Part shown: in pieces, positions 34,656 to 44,094 of the stretch | Numbering within the stretch: position 1 is the stretch's first letter | Layout of the letters: the number at the start of each line of letters is the position of its first letter | DNA from: Streptomyces stelliscabiei | GTDB taxonomy: Bacteria > Actinomycetota > Actinomycetes > Streptomycetales > Streptomycetaceae | Length of the DNA stretch: 64,000 nt | Direction of reading: 5' to 3' | Assembly (NCBI RefSeq): GCF_014873495.1 | Contig: NZ_JADBGF010000001.1 | Coordinates: forward strand, 186,001-250,000 | Made by a program: the position numbers and the translations under genes | The notes under the pieces: generated by a model | The model's database searches: none | Told to the model about the DNA's origin: nothing | Seen by the model: only the letters and a program-made list of their open reading frames with translations

Positions 34656-35160
34656 TCATGAGGGTGCCGCTGGTCGGTTCCGTGATGATGCAGGCGTCAC
34701 CGGTGTGGCCTCGTTCGAGGGTGCCGAACGCTCCGAGTCCGTCCTCCTCGCTGACGACGAAGTGCGCGGCCACCTGGCCGCGCAGCTTCGCGCCCGCGCT
34801 GCGTATCGCGGCCAGGGCTGCGAGGATAGCCACCACGCTGGCCTTCATGTCGCACGCTCCCCGGCCATGCACCACGTCTGCGCCGACCTGAGGACGGAAG
34901 GGGTCTCCCTCCCATTGCGCCAAGTCCCCGGGAGGGAGACCGTCGACATGGCCCTGAACAACCAGGATCGGCCCGTCGCCCTGCTGCTGCGTGCCTCCCA
35001 CCAGGCCCCATGCCTCCGTGCGTGGGGCTTCGCCGCCCGGGAAGCGGGGGTGCGCACGCAGCTCGGGCAGGTTCATGGACCACAGGTCGACATCGAGATC
35101 CAGCCGCTCCAGGTGCCGGGCCAGGATGTGCTGCAGCTCGGACTCCGCGGCACTCTGGCT
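34656..35160 (-). pseudogene. M20-family metallopeptidase (ArgE-like) N-terminal fragment
   Basis: The frame encodes SELQHILARHLERLDLDVDLW, then GPILVVQGHVDGLPPGD with the first metal ligands, HGRGACDMKASVVAILAALA with the bridging Asp, and VSEEDGLGAFGTLERGHTGD with the catalytic Glu. It ends in IITEPTSGTLM where it meets transposase sequence. The dimerisation and C-terminal domains are missing. It is a truncated acetylornithine-deacetylase-like gene. Confidence 0.72.
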
Positions 35161-35186
35161 TCACGATCGTACAGTCGCCTCTCCTG

Positions 35187-36512
35187 TCAGGACGGGTGTC
35201 CGGCCACTGCCAGCCGCAGCGCGAGGTGGGTCTCCAGGGTCCGTTCGGCGGCCGTCCGTCCCAGCAGTTCCTCGGCCCGGCGCAGCCGGTAGACCACCGT
35301 GTTGCGGTGGACGTGCAGCGCCTCGGCGGCCCGCACGAGGCTGCTGCCCCGGTCGAGGTAGGCGAGCAGGGTGGAGCGCAGGTCGGCCGTGGCGCGGTCA
35401 GGGGCGGCGAGGGCGCCCAGCTCCTCCGTGACGAACCAGGCGGCGCGTTCGGAGTCGGTGGATGAAAGGGAGATCAGGGCCACCTCGTCGTAACGGGTCA
35501 CCGGCTCGGATGGGCGGGACCGAAGGGCCGCGCGCCGGGCGTCGAGCGCGGCGAGGTGTGTGCGCCGGAAACCGGCCGGGCCGCGGGCGCTGCGGCCGAC
35601 CGCGAGCCGGACGCCGGTAGCGCCGTCGACGCACGCCATGGTCAGCGCGCCGGCGTCCAGCGGGCGGGGCGAGGTGGCCCACGCCCAGAGCGTGGTGGCG
35701 TCCGCCTCGACACTGAGCAGGTCGGCGGCATGCAGCGCCACGGCGGCGGAATGCAGGGCTTTTTCGAGCAGGTGCCGGGCGTCTTCGGGGCGCGCACCGG
35801 CCCGGGACGCCGGCTTTCCGAGCCAGGCCACCAGGCCCAGGTGGTGAGCCGTCAGGTCCTTCTCCAGGACCCGGCCGGCCGTGGCGGCGTCCACGCTCTC
35901 GCCGTCCAGCAGCGAGCGGATCACACCCCGCTGGTCGGCCAGCCTGCGGGCGAGGAGCCGCCGGCTCTGGCCGAGGTGCTCGATGGTGATCGCGTCGGTC
36001 GTCTTGTCGAAGAAGTCATTGACCACTTCGGTCAGTTCCCGTGTCACCGGCGCGCGACGCGAGGCCGGCAGCAGGGCCTCGGCCTCGTCCAGCAGGGCCC
36101 CCGTGCACACCCGCCGTACGATCCGCAGCCCTTCGACGATCCTCTCGTAGGAGATCCCCTCTCCCGCCAGGTAGGCGGTGATGGCCACCTCGCCCGCGTT
36201 GAGCGAGAAGCTCCTGGCCCGGCCGCCGAGGGTCAGCAGGAGTTCCAGCACCATGTTCTCGATCGCGGGCGCCAGCCGGGAGGCGAGCGGCATGCGCCGC
36301 TCCTCGGGAATGTTCGGGAGCACCTCGCCCATCGCCTGGCGGGCCAGTGCCACCGCCCACCGGACCGGTGCGGGTCCGAGCTCCGCCACCACCGGCTCGG
36401 TCACCGCCGCGTCGCAGGCGGGCTCGTCGCCCGGTGGTGCGGACAACCCGAGGACGAGCCCCGACAGGAATTGCGCTCTGGCCACCAACACAGTCGTGAT
36501 TGTACGAAACAT
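35187..36512 (-). CDS. PucR/CdaR-family transcriptional regulator
   Basis: The 441-aa protein has an N-terminal helical RsbR-like region (about 50-190), a GGDEF-like middle domain and the C-terminal PucR helix-turn-helix (STLLAYLDRGSSLVRAAEAL, HVHRNTVVYRLRRAEELLG). It is divergent from the carotenoid-oxygenase gene at 36614, with a 101-nt shared interval, so it likely controls the following five- or six-gene operon of aromatic catabolism. The effector is unknown. Confidence 0.86.
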   Translation of the reverse strand: MFRTITTVLVARAQFLSGLVLGLSAPPGDEPACDAAVTEPVVAELGPAPVRWAVALARQAMGEVLPNIPEERRMPLASRLAPAIENMVLELLLTLGGRARSFSLNAGEVAITAYLAGEGISYERIVEGLRIVRRVCTGALLDEAEALLPASRRAPVTRELTEVVNDFFDKTTDAITIEHLGQSRRLLARRLADQRGVIRSLLDGESVDAATAGRVLEKDLTAHHLGLVAWLGKPASRAGARPEDARHLLEKALHSAAVALHAADLLSVEADATTLWAWATSPRPLDAGALTMACVDGATGVRLAVGRSARGPAGFRRTHLAALDARRAALRSRPSEPVTRYDEVALISLSSTDSERAAWFVTEELGALAAPDRATADLRSTLLAYLDRGSSLVRAAEALHVHRNTVVYRLRRAEELLGRTAAERTLETHLALRLAVAGHPS

Positions 36513-36613
36513 ACACGGGCCTTCGCGTTTTTGGATTCCCGGCCCAGTGACCGGGCCGGTACCCGGCTCGACGATCGGGAGCGCACCGCAGACGTACGGA
36601 AGGCGTCCCCCTG

Positions 36614-38029
36614 ATGACGAGCACCGAACCGCAGCGCCCCACCGCCGGGGCCGGCTCCCAGCAGCCAGGCAACCAGTTCCTGAAGGGGCCGTTCGCCCCG
36701 GTCGACCAGGAGATCACCGTTCATGACCTGAAGGTGACGGGCACGATCCCGGCCGAGCTGAACGGCCGCCTGCTGAGGGTCGGCCCCAATCCGATCGACC
36801 CCGAGGACCCGGTGACGTACAACTGGTTCTCCGGCAACGGCATGGTGCACGGGGTCCGTCTCCGGGACGGCCGTGCCGAGTGGTACCGCAATCGCTTTGT
36901 ACGCGACGACCAGGTCACCGACAGCCGCGGCTGGCCGAAGACCCCCGGCCCGGAGGCCCCCGCCCCGGGTCCGGCCTATGTGGTGCGGCAGACGGCCAAC
37001 ACCAACGTCCTCTCCCAGGGCGGCCACACGTTCGCGTTCATGGAGGGCGGACAGCTCCCCTATGAGCTGACGTACGAGCTGGAGACGATCGCCCGCTCCA
37101 ACTTCGAGAACACGTGGAACGGCGCCTGGACCGGTCACCCGCACCGCGACGCCACCACCGGCGAACTGCACGGTGTGGCCTACCGCTGGGACTGGAACTT
37201 CGCCCAGTACGTGGTGCTGGACATCGCCGGCCGGGTCCGCAGGACGGTGGACGTGCCGCTCGAAGGCCGTCCGATCATCCACGACATGGCGCTCAGCTCG
37301 CGTTACTGCGTCTTCTACAACGGCCCCGTCCAGGCCCATCCGGGCATGCTGGAGAAGGGCTACGACTTCCCCTACGCGTGGGACTTCGACCACCGTCCGG
37401 CCTGGGCCCTGCTGCCCCGAGAGGGCAGCGCCGACCAGGTCGTGTGGTGCGAGACGGAACCGGCCGCCGTCTTCCACATCCTCGGCGCCTTCGACCTGCC
37501 GGACGGACGGGTCGCGGTCGACGTGTGCAGCAACGAGCGTCTCTTCCACACCGACCCCACCGGTCCCACGGACACACCGTCCCGACTGGACCGCTACTTC
37601 CTCGACCCGGCCACCGGTCGCTGCACGGTCAGGCGGCTCGACGACACCCCGCAGGAGATGCCCCGCCTGGACGAGCGGCTCATCGGTGTGGGTGAACACC
37701 GCTACGGCTACTTCTCCTCGCGCGCCAAGAACGCCGACAGTGCCCTGCTCAAACAGGACCTGCTGCGCGGCACCTCCGAGTCGTACACCTACGGACCCGG
37801 CCGCTTCGGCATGGAGGCCGTCTTCGTGCCGCGGACCGCCGATTCGGCGGAGGACGACGGCTGGCTGATGACCTACGTCTCCGACCTCGCCAACGGCAAC
37901 GCCGAGGTCCTGATCCTGCACTCCCAGGACCTGTCGGGCGGCCCGGTCGCCCGCATCCACATCCCGCAGCGCGTACCGCTGGGCTTCCACGGCAACTGGG
38001 TGCCCGACGAGGACCTGGAGGGCAAGTGA
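36614..38029 (+). CDS. Carotenoid/lignostilbene-type cleavage dioxygenase
   Basis: The 471-aa protein shows the four Fe-binding His regions of the family: TGHPHRD, IIHDMALS, VFHILGAFD and a late GFHGNW. This size group includes lignostilbene-alpha,beta-dioxygenase, which splits hydroxystilbenes into two aromatic aldehydes. The next genes (hydrolase, aldehyde dehydrogenase, amidohydrolase, O-demethylase) support a lignin-type substrate over a carotenoid. GGAAGG precedes ATG 36614. Its stop overlaps the next start as GTGA. Substrate is inferred. Confidence 0.85.
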   Translation: MTSTEPQRPTAGAGSQQPGNQFLKGPFAPVDQEITVHDLKVTGTIPAELNGRLLRVGPNPIDPEDPVTYNWFSGNGMVHGVRLRDGRAEWYRNRFVRDDQVTDSRGWPKTPGPEAPAPGPAYVVRQTANTNVLSQGGHTFAFMEGGQLPYELTYELETIARSNFENTWNGAWTGHPHRDATTGELHGVAYRWDWNFAQYVVLDIAGRVRRTVDVPLEGRPIIHDMALSSRYCVFYNGPVQAHPGMLEKGYDFPYAWDFDHRPAWALLPREGSADQVVWCETEPAAVFHILGAFDLPDGRVAVDVCSNERLFHTDPTGPTDTPSRLDRYFLDPATGRCTVRRLDDTPQEMPRLDERLIGVGEHRYGYFSSRAKNADSALLKQDLLRGTSESYTYGPGRFGMEAVFVPRTADSAEDDGWLMTYVSDLANGNAEVLILHSQDLSGGPVARIHIPQRVPLGFHGNWVPDEDLEGK

Positions 38030-38886
38030 CCACCCGTCATGAGGCGGTCATCCGGAGCACGCCCGCCGAGGTGACCCCGGAGCTGATCCAGGGCATGTGG
38101 GCATTGTTCGCGCGAGACCACCGGGAACGCGGCTACGACGCACCGGTGGTCGTCACCGACGAGTCGTACGGCACTCATCCGAGGCAGCGGCTCGACGTCC
38201 ATCGGGCGTTCGAGCCGCCGGCCGGCGCGCCGGTGCTGCTGTTCGCGCCCGGCGGCGGCTTCGTCGCCGGGGACAAGGACACCGCCGGTTTCCCGTTCTA
38301 CCGCCATATCGGCCGCTGGGCGGCGGACCGCGGGCTCGTCGCCGTGACCATGAACTACCGGCTCGCCCCGGAGCACCGATGGCCCGCCGGGGCGCAGGAC
38401 GTCGCCGACGCGGTGGCCTGGGTGCGGGCGAACATCGCGGAGCACGGGGGCGATCCGGAGCGGATCGTGCTCGTCGGGCACTCTGCGGGAGCCGCCCACG
38501 TGGCCGGATACCTGGCCTGCCACGGCGGTACGCGACCCCGGGTGGCCGCGGCCGGCCTGCTGTCGGGCATCTACGACCTGCGTGAGCTCCGGCAGAACGA
38601 ACTGCTGCGCTCCTACTACGGCTCCGATCCCGCCGAACTCCCCGCCCGCGAGGCGCTGCCCGGGCTGCGTGACTGCGCCATCCCGCTGCTGGCCTGTGTG
38701 GCCGAGCTCGACCCCCCGGACTTCCATGCCCAGGCCGAGGCGGTACGGGACTTCGTCTCCTCCTTCGTGCACGTCACGGGCCACAACCACATCTCCGAGA
38801 TCGTCGCCCTCGGCGTCGACGACGCCCCGCTCGGCGAGCCGCTGCTGCGGTTCATCGAGGAATACGCCGTGAGGAGCACCGCATGA
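38026..38886 (+). CDS. Alpha/beta hydrolase (esterase, kynurenine-formamidase/HSL-like)
   Basis: The 286-aa protein has the oxyanion segment LLFAPGGGFVAGD, the YRLAPEHRWPAGAQDVADAV block, the nucleophile elbow VGHSAGAAHVAGY and a C-terminal His in VTGHNHISEI. It resembles esterases and formamidase-like hydrolases. It is coupled on both sides (GTGA with the dioxygenase gene, ATGA with the aldehyde dehydrogenase gene), so it acts in the same route. It may hydrolyse an ester-linked aromatic. Specific substrate unknown. Confidence 0.83.
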   Translation: MTTRHEAVIRSTPAEVTPELIQGMWALFARDHRERGYDAPVVVTDESYGTHPRQRLDVHRAFEPPAGAPVLLFAPGGGFVAGDKDTAGFPFYRHIGRWAADRGLVAVTMNYRLAPEHRWPAGAQDVADAVAWVRANIAEHGGDPERIVLVGHSAGAAHVAGYLACHGGTRPRVAAAGLLSGIYDLRELRQNELLRSYYGSDPAELPAREALPGLRDCAIPLLACVAELDPPDFHAQAEAVRDFVSSFVHVTGHNHISEIVALGVDDAPLGEPLLRFIEEYAVRSTA

Positions 38887-40406
38887 GCGCGATCCGCGCA
38901 TCCGTCCTGGTCGGCGGCGAGGAGGTCACCACCGGGTTCGCGCCGGTGCTCAATCCGGCGCGGATCAGCGAGGTCGTCGGCGAGTTCGCCCTGGGCGGGG
39001 CCGGGGAGATCGACCTCGCGGCCCGCGCGGCGGCGTCCGCCTTCCCCGGCTGGGCCGCGCTGAGCCCGGCCGAGCGTGCCGCGTACCTGGTGAAGGCCGC
39101 CGACGCGCTGGAGGCCGAGGTTCCCGAGCTGGCCGCGCTGCTCACCCGCGAGGTGGGCAAGGTGCTGCACGAGTCGTACGGCGACGCGGGCGGCGCGCCC
39201 CGGCTGCTGCGGTACTTCGCGGGGCTGGCCGAGGACATCGCCGCCGCCGAGGAACCGGCCGAACTCCCTTGGCCGGGCCGCGCGGTGACCCGGCATGTGC
39301 CGATGGGCCCGGTCGGGGTCATCGCGCCGTGGAACACCCCGGTGTTCCTGGCGTTCATGTCGATCGGCCCGGCCCTGATGGCGGGCAACCCGGTGATCGT
39401 CAAGCCGCCGGAGGAGGCTCCGCTGGCCCTGAGCCGGGCCGTCGCGGTACTCGCCGACGCCCTCCCGTCCGGAGTCGTCGGCCGCGTACCCGGGCTCGGC
39501 CCGGACGCAGGTGCCGCGCTGTCCGAACATCCCGCCGTGCGGCGGCTGATGTTCACCGGCTCGGTCGCGACCGGGTCCCGAGTGCTGGCGTCCGCCGCGC
39601 CGACCATCAAGAACGTCACGCTCGAACTCGGCGGAAACGACCCGGCGTTGGTTCTGCACGACGCGGTCATCGACGAGGCGATGCTCCGCGAGCTGGTCGC
39701 CGGCGTGTTCGGCCTCAGCGGGCAGATCTGCTACAACGTTAAGCGGATCTACGTCCACCGCAGCCGCCTCGCCGAATTCACCGACGGGTTCACGGAGTTG
39801 GTCTCGCGGATCCGGGTGGGCGAGGGCAGCGACCCCCGGGCCACCATCGGGCCGGTCACCACCCGTGCCCAGTACCACCGCGTGCTCGCCCTGCGCGACG
39901 CCACCGCGGCCGCCGGCGCCAAGGTCACCGTCGTCGGCGAGCAGTTGGACCCCGTCGGCTGGAACGAGGGCTACTTCATCCTCCCGAGCGTCGTCACGGA
40001 CATCGCTCCCGACGCGCCGCTGGTCACCGAGGAGCAGTTCGGGCCCATCGTGCCGATCCTGCCCTTCGACGACGAGGAGGAAGCCGTCCGGCTGGCCAAC
40101 TCGACCGAATACGGCCTGGCCGCGTCCGTCTGGTCCGCCGACACCGACCGCGCCTGGGCACTGGCCCGCTGCCTGGAGGCCGGGACCGCCTTCGTCAACG
40201 TCCATCGCGTAGGCGCCTCGCCGATGTCCGTGCCGTTCGGCGGCATCAAGCACAGCGGCATCGGCCGCACCCACGGCCTGACCTCCGTCCTGGAGTGCAT
40301 GGAACAGCAGGCCGTGGTCACCTACGACGACCCGTCGCTGCTGCCCGGCACCGACCACTGGAACACCCTGCTGCGCGCCGCGGAAGGAGCCGACGACCAT
40401 GCCTGA
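38883..40406 (+). CDS. NAD(P)-dependent aldehyde dehydrogenase
   Basis: The 507-aa protein has the ALDH signatures: VIAPWNTPVFLAF, MAGNPVIVKPPEEAPL, FTGSVATGSRV, the general-base Glu in LELGGNDPALVL and the catalytic Cys in LSGQICYNVKRIYV. The ending KHSGIGRTHGLTSVLEC is typical. It probably oxidises aromatic aldehydes made by the upstream dioxygenase (for example vanillin or 4-hydroxybenzaldehyde) to acids. Coupled by ATGA to the hydrolase gene and overlapping the next gene by 8 nt. Confidence 0.88.
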   Translation: MSAIRASVLVGGEEVTTGFAPVLNPARISEVVGEFALGGAGEIDLAARAAASAFPGWAALSPAERAAYLVKAADALEAEVPELAALLTREVGKVLHESYGDAGGAPRLLRYFAGLAEDIAAAEEPAELPWPGRAVTRHVPMGPVGVIAPWNTPVFLAFMSIGPALMAGNPVIVKPPEEAPLALSRAVAVLADALPSGVVGRVPGLGPDAGAALSEHPAVRRLMFTGSVATGSRVLASAAPTIKNVTLELGGNDPALVLHDAVIDEAMLRELVAGVFGLSGQICYNVKRIYVHRSRLAEFTDGFTELVSRIRVGEGSDPRATIGPVTTRAQYHRVLALRDATAAAGAKVTVVGEQLDPVGWNEGYFILPSVVTDIAPDAPLVTEEQFGPIVPILPFDDEEEAVRLANSTEYGLAASVWSADTDRAWALARCLEAGTAFVNVHRVGASPMSVPFGGIKHSGIGRTHGLTSVLECMEQQAVVTYDDPSLLPGTDHWNTLLRAAEGADDHA

Positions 40407-41430
40407 CTACGCACGCATCGCCACCGAGGAGGCGTTCGCTCCGCCGGAACTCATCGATCTGTGGCGGGACATGATCAAGCGGAACGATCACGGCGACCCG
40501 GGCTTCGACAGCCTGATGGGCTTCTACGTCAACCATCGCAGCGCACGCACCGACTTCATCCTCGAACGCCTCCCCGACCTCGGCGAGCGACGGCTGGCCG
40601 ACATGGACGCCGCGGGCGTCGACCGCCAGGTCATCTCGCTCACCTCCCCCGGCACGCAGATCCTGCCGCGGTCCGAGGCGGTCGCCATCGCCGAACTCGC
40701 CAACAACCGGCTCGCCGAGGCGATCCGCAGCCACCCCGACCGCTTCAGCGGCCTCACCGCCGTCGCCCCACAGGACCCGGAGCACGCCGCCCGCGAGATC
40801 GAACGCGGCCATCGTGACCTGGGGCTGAAGGGCGTCATCATCAACTCGCACACCCACGGCGAGTACTTGGACGACCCCAAGTTCTGGCCCATCTTCGAGG
40901 CGGCCGAGGCCCACGACACCCCGATCTACCTTCACCCCAACACGCCTTCCCCCGCGATGATCGGGCCGCTGCTGGAGGCGGGTCTGGACGGCGCGATCTA
41001 CGGCTTCACCGTCGAGACAGGCATGCACCTGCTGCGCATCATCACTTCCGGCGTCTTCGACCGCTTCCCACGCCTCAAGATCGTCGTCGGACACCTCGGC
41101 GAAGCCCTGCCGTTCTGGCTCTACCGCCTGGACTACATGCACGAGGCCACCGTCCGCGCCAAGCGCTACCCCGTCATCAAGCCTCTCCAGCGCAAGGTCA
41201 GCGACTACCTGCGGGAGAACGTCTGGGTCACCACCAGCGGCATGCCCTGGGCCCCCGCGATCATGTTCTGCCGCGAAGTCCTCGGAGCCGGCCGGGTGCT
41301 GTACGCCATGGACTACCCGTACCAGTACGCCCCGGACGAGGTCACCGCCCAGGACGACCTCCCGCTCGGCACCGCCGGGCTGAAGGCCTTCTTCCAGACC
41401 ACCGCCGAGGATCTCTTCCAGCTCCGCTGA
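40399..41430 (+). CDS. Amidohydrolase-2 family decarboxylase (LigW/gamma-resorcylate type)
   Basis: The 343-aa protein is a metal-dependent TIM-barrel of the ACMSD/amidohydrolase-2 group. It starts RIATEEAFAPPE, where the Glu replaces the usual HxH as metal ligand in this decarboxylase group. The YLHPNTPSP His, VVGHLGEALPFWLYRLD His and the late Asp in AMDYPYQY are the other expected ligands. Relatives remove a carboxyl group from hydroxyaromatic acids (5-carboxyvanillate, gamma-resorcylate, 2,3-dihydroxybenzoate). Here it may decarboxylate a demethylated product on the way to a ring-cleavage substrate. Confidence 0.83.
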   Translation: MPDYARIATEEAFAPPELIDLWRDMIKRNDHGDPGFDSLMGFYVNHRSARTDFILERLPDLGERRLADMDAAGVDRQVISLTSPGTQILPRSEAVAIAELANNRLAEAIRSHPDRFSGLTAVAPQDPEHAAREIERGHRDLGLKGVIINSHTHGEYLDDPKFWPIFEAAEAHDTPIYLHPNTPSPAMIGPLLEAGLDGAIYGFTVETGMHLLRIITSGVFDRFPRLKIVVGHLGEALPFWLYRLDYMHEATVRAKRYPVIKPLQRKVSDYLRENVWVTTSGMPWAPAIMFCREVLGAGRVLYAMDYPYQYAPDEVTAQDDLPLGTAGLKAFFQTTAEDLFQLR

Positions 41431-41471
41431 GCCCAGAACGCCCGGAGCCCGCACCAATTCCAAGGGACGAC

Positions 41472-42755
41472 ATGAAATACACCGTCAGCAGCATGCGCAC
41501 TCCACCGGAGGGCTACGCCTGGAGCCGGTTCGGACAGCCCGAGTACACCGACTGGCTCGACGAGAGCATGTCCTGGAAGGACGCCTGCTACATCGGGGAC
41601 TGGTCGTTCCTGTGGCAGCACCGGATCACCGGCCCCGACGCGCTCACCATGCTCGGCGACATCACCGTCAACACCCTCGCGAACTTCGCCCTCGGCCAGT
41701 CCAAGCACGCCATCCACACCAACCAGGACGGCAAGGTCATCCACGAGGGCATCCTCACCCGCTTCGGCGACGAGGAGTTCATGCTGCACGGCCGCGGTGG
41801 CTTCTGGGTCCGCAACTACCTGGGCACGACCGACTACGACGTCAAGGTGGAGCGGGACGACTGGTTCATCCTCCAGGTCTCCGGCCCCAATTCGGTGAAG
41901 CTCCTCGAAAAGGTCTCGGGCTCATCGAACCTGCGCGAGACCAAGTTCATGTGGGTCAACTCCCTGAAGATCGCCGACCACGAGTTGTACGCGCTGCGGC
42001 AAGGCATGGCCGGGGAAATCGGCTTCGAGCTCCAGGGCCCCATGGCCGCCAAACAGGACGTCTACGACGCCATCCTCGAGGCCGGCCAGGAGTTCGGGAT
42101 CCGCAAGCTCGGTGCCCGCGCCACCATGATCAACCACCTGGAGGCGTGCTTCCCGACCATCGCCACCGACTACATCCCTGCCATCTTCGACGAGGACATG
42201 AAGAGCTACCGCGAGTTCTTCACCTCCTCCATGCCGTCCTTCGCGCAGCCGGCCTACATCGCCGGTTCCTACGACGGCGCCGAGATCAGCGACTACTACC
42301 GCAGCCCTGTGGAGCTGGGCTGGGCCCGCAACATCAACTTCGACCACGACTTCCTGGGCCGCGAGGCGCTGGAGGCGGAGAAGGCCGCGCCCCGGCGCGT
42401 CATGCGGACCCTGGTGTGGAACGGCAACGACGTGGCGGACGTCTTCGCGTCGATGTTCCGACCGGGCGAGCACTACCCGTTCATGGACATGCCCCGTGAC
42501 CAGCGCGGCTTCATGTGGGCGGACAAGGTCACCGCCGGCGACGACCTCGTTGGGATCGCCACCTCCCGCGGCTACAGCTACTACTACCGGCAAATGCTCT
42601 CGCTATGCACTGTCGACGTCGCGCACAGCGAGCCAGGCACCGAGGTCACCGTCCACTGGGGAGAGCCCGGCGGACCGCAGAAGGCGATCCGGGCGACCGT
42701 CGCCGCCGCGCCCTACAAGCCCGACCGGCGCCGCGCCGACCTGCATCAAGCGTGA
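41472..42755 (+). CDS. Tetrahydrofolate-dependent aromatic O-demethylase (LigM/DesA-like)
   Basis: The 427-aa protein belongs to the GcvT-like aminomethyltransferase group that includes the vanillate/syringate O-demethylases LigM and DesA. These move a methyl group from an aryl methyl ether to tetrahydrofolate. Conserved-looking blocks are WSFLWQHRITGPDALTMLGD, QSKHAIHTNQDGKVIHEGI, ELYALRQGMAGEIGFELQGP, MINHLEACFPTIATDYIPAI and MDMPRDQRGFMWADKVTAGD. AAGGGACGAC precedes ATG 41472. A formyl-THF deformylase gene follows 24 nt downstream, closing the C1 step. The substrate ether is not readable. A close paralogue is at 47755. Confidence 0.85.
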   Translation: MKYTVSSMRTPPEGYAWSRFGQPEYTDWLDESMSWKDACYIGDWSFLWQHRITGPDALTMLGDITVNTLANFALGQSKHAIHTNQDGKVIHEGILTRFGDEEFMLHGRGGFWVRNYLGTTDYDVKVERDDWFILQVSGPNSVKLLEKVSGSSNLRETKFMWVNSLKIADHELYALRQGMAGEIGFELQGPMAAKQDVYDAILEAGQEFGIRKLGARATMINHLEACFPTIATDYIPAIFDEDMKSYREFFTSSMPSFAQPAYIAGSYDGAEISDYYRSPVELGWARNINFDHDFLGREALEAEKAAPRRVMRTLVWNGNDVADVFASMFRPGEHYPFMDMPRDQRGFMWADKVTAGDDLVGIATSRGYSYYYRQMLSLCTVDVAHSEPGTEVTVHWGEPGGPQKAIRATVAAAPYKPDRRRADLHQA

Positions 42756-42779
42756 CCCCGGAAAGGAACGGCGACCGTC

Positions 42780-43637
42780 ATGGCCACCGCTTTCACTCTA
42801 AAGTTCGCCTGCGACGACCGGCCCGGCATCGTCAGCCGGGTCACCACGGGCCTCGCCGCGATCGGCGGCAACATCCAGGAGGCCAGCCACTTCAACGATC
42901 AGCTCACCGGCCGGTTCTTCTGCCGACTCGCCTTCACCGTCCCGGCCGGAGTGACCGAAACCACCGTCCGGGAGAACGTCTCCGACGGTCTCACCCAGCT
43001 GGCAGCCACTTGGTCGGTGACCGGGGACCGGTCCCGTATGCGGGTCCTCATCATGGCCTCGAAGCTCGATCACTGCCTCGCGGACCTGCTCTACCGGTGG
43101 CGTATCGGCGAGTTGCCGATGGATGTGGTCGGCGTGGTGTCCAACCATCCCCGCGAGGTCTACCAGCACATCGACCTGTCCGACGTCCCGTTCCATCACC
43201 TGCCGGTGACCAAGGAGAACAAGCCGGAGCAGGAAGCCAAACTGCTCGCGATCGTCGACGAGTATGAGGTCGACCTCGTGGTCCTCGCCCGCTACATGCA
43301 GATCCTGTCGGACGAGCTGTCCGCCAGCCTGGCAGGCCGCTGCATCAACATCCACCACTCGTTCCTGCCGGGCTTCAAGGGCGCCAAGCCCTACCACCAG
43401 GCGTACGAGCGCGGGGTGAAGCTGATCGGGGCGACAGCGCACTACGTCACCGGCGACCTAGATGAGGGCCCGATCATCGCCCAGGACGTCGAGCCCGTCA
43501 CCCACCGGGACACGCCCGAGCAACTGGTCCGCAAGGGGCGGGACATCGAGCGGCGCGTGCTGGCCAGGGCTGTCCGCCATCATCTGGAGAGCCGAGTGCT
43601 CCTCAACGGACGTACGACCGTGGTCTTTCCGGACTGA
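42780..43637 (+). CDS. purU: Formyltetrahydrofolate deformylase
   Basis: The 285-aa protein has an N-terminal ACT domain ([20 protein letters not shown]) and a C-terminal formyl-transferase-fold domain with the active-site set ([39 protein letters not shown]). It hydrolyses 10-formyl-THF to formate and THF. GAAAGGAACGG precedes ATG 42780. Next to a THF O-demethylase gene it would regenerate free THF and dispose of methyl-derived carbon as formate. A second copy lies at 54153. A strong hairpin ends the operon. Confidence 0.92.
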   Translation: MATAFTLKFACDDRPGIVSRVTTGLAAIGGNIQEASHFNDQLTGRFFCRLAFTVPAGVTETTVRENVSDGLTQLAATWSVTGDRSRMRVLIMASKLDHCLADLLYRWRIGELPMDVVGVVSNHPREVYQHIDLSDVPFHHLPVTKENKPEQEAKLLAIVDEYEVDLVVLARYMQILSDELSASLAGRCINIHHSFLPGFKGAKPYHQAYERGVKLIGATAHYVTGDLDEGPIIAQDVEPVTHRDTPEQLVRKGRDIERRVLARAVRHHLESRVLLNGRTTVVFPD

Positions 43638-43644
43638 CGGTTCC

Positions 43645-43677
43645 GTTGCGGGCGCCGCCTGGAGCAGCGCCCGCAAC
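43645..43677 (+). terminator. Rho-independent-like hairpin after purU
   Basis: GTTGCGGGCGC (43645-43655) pairs perfectly with GCGCCCGCAAC (43667-43677) around an 11-nt loop, 7 nt after the purU stop. There is no U-tract, as is common in Streptomyces terminators. It closes the 36614-43637 operon. Confidence 0.75.
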
Positions 43678-43699
43678 AGTCCGTCCTGGCCTCCGAGCA

Positions 43700-43912
43700 A
43701 CGGCAACGCGGTGCAGCCGTGCTCCTGGCAGAGGCGGTGGAAGGTCTCCTCCGTGCGACGTCGGCGACCATCCGCCTCGGGACGACATCGCCTTGCTGCT
43801 ATCCCACACGGGCGCGGTGCCGCCGGAGAACGTCGCGACGTGGGAGTTCCCCGCGGACCCGGCCGTCGTGGCCGACGCCCGTGATGCGACCGCCTGCCAG
43901 CTCGCATCGTAG
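43700..43912 (+). pseudogene. SpoIIE-phosphatase fragment
   Basis: Two short frames give LLAEAVEGLLRATSATIRL, then DDIALLLSHTGAVPPENVAT and WEFPADPAVVADARDATACQ, ending at TAG 43910-43912. This is the junction of the PP2C and ATPase domains of SpoIIE-type proteins; the equivalent in the intact gene at 11994 is [20 protein letters not shown]. Both flanking parts are gone. Confidence 0.6.
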
Positions 43913-44094
43913 TGCGGGACACCGGGAGCATCCGAGCGAAACTGACGACTGCTGCGACGGTGACGACGACGTGCATCACCATCAGAGGCGGCACCCCAGG
44001 AGGCGCCGAGCCCGACGCGTCGAGAACTCCGGGGCTCCGCCATCGTGACGTTGCAGGTGAGGCGGGTGGCGTATTCACGCAGATCGCGGGCGGC

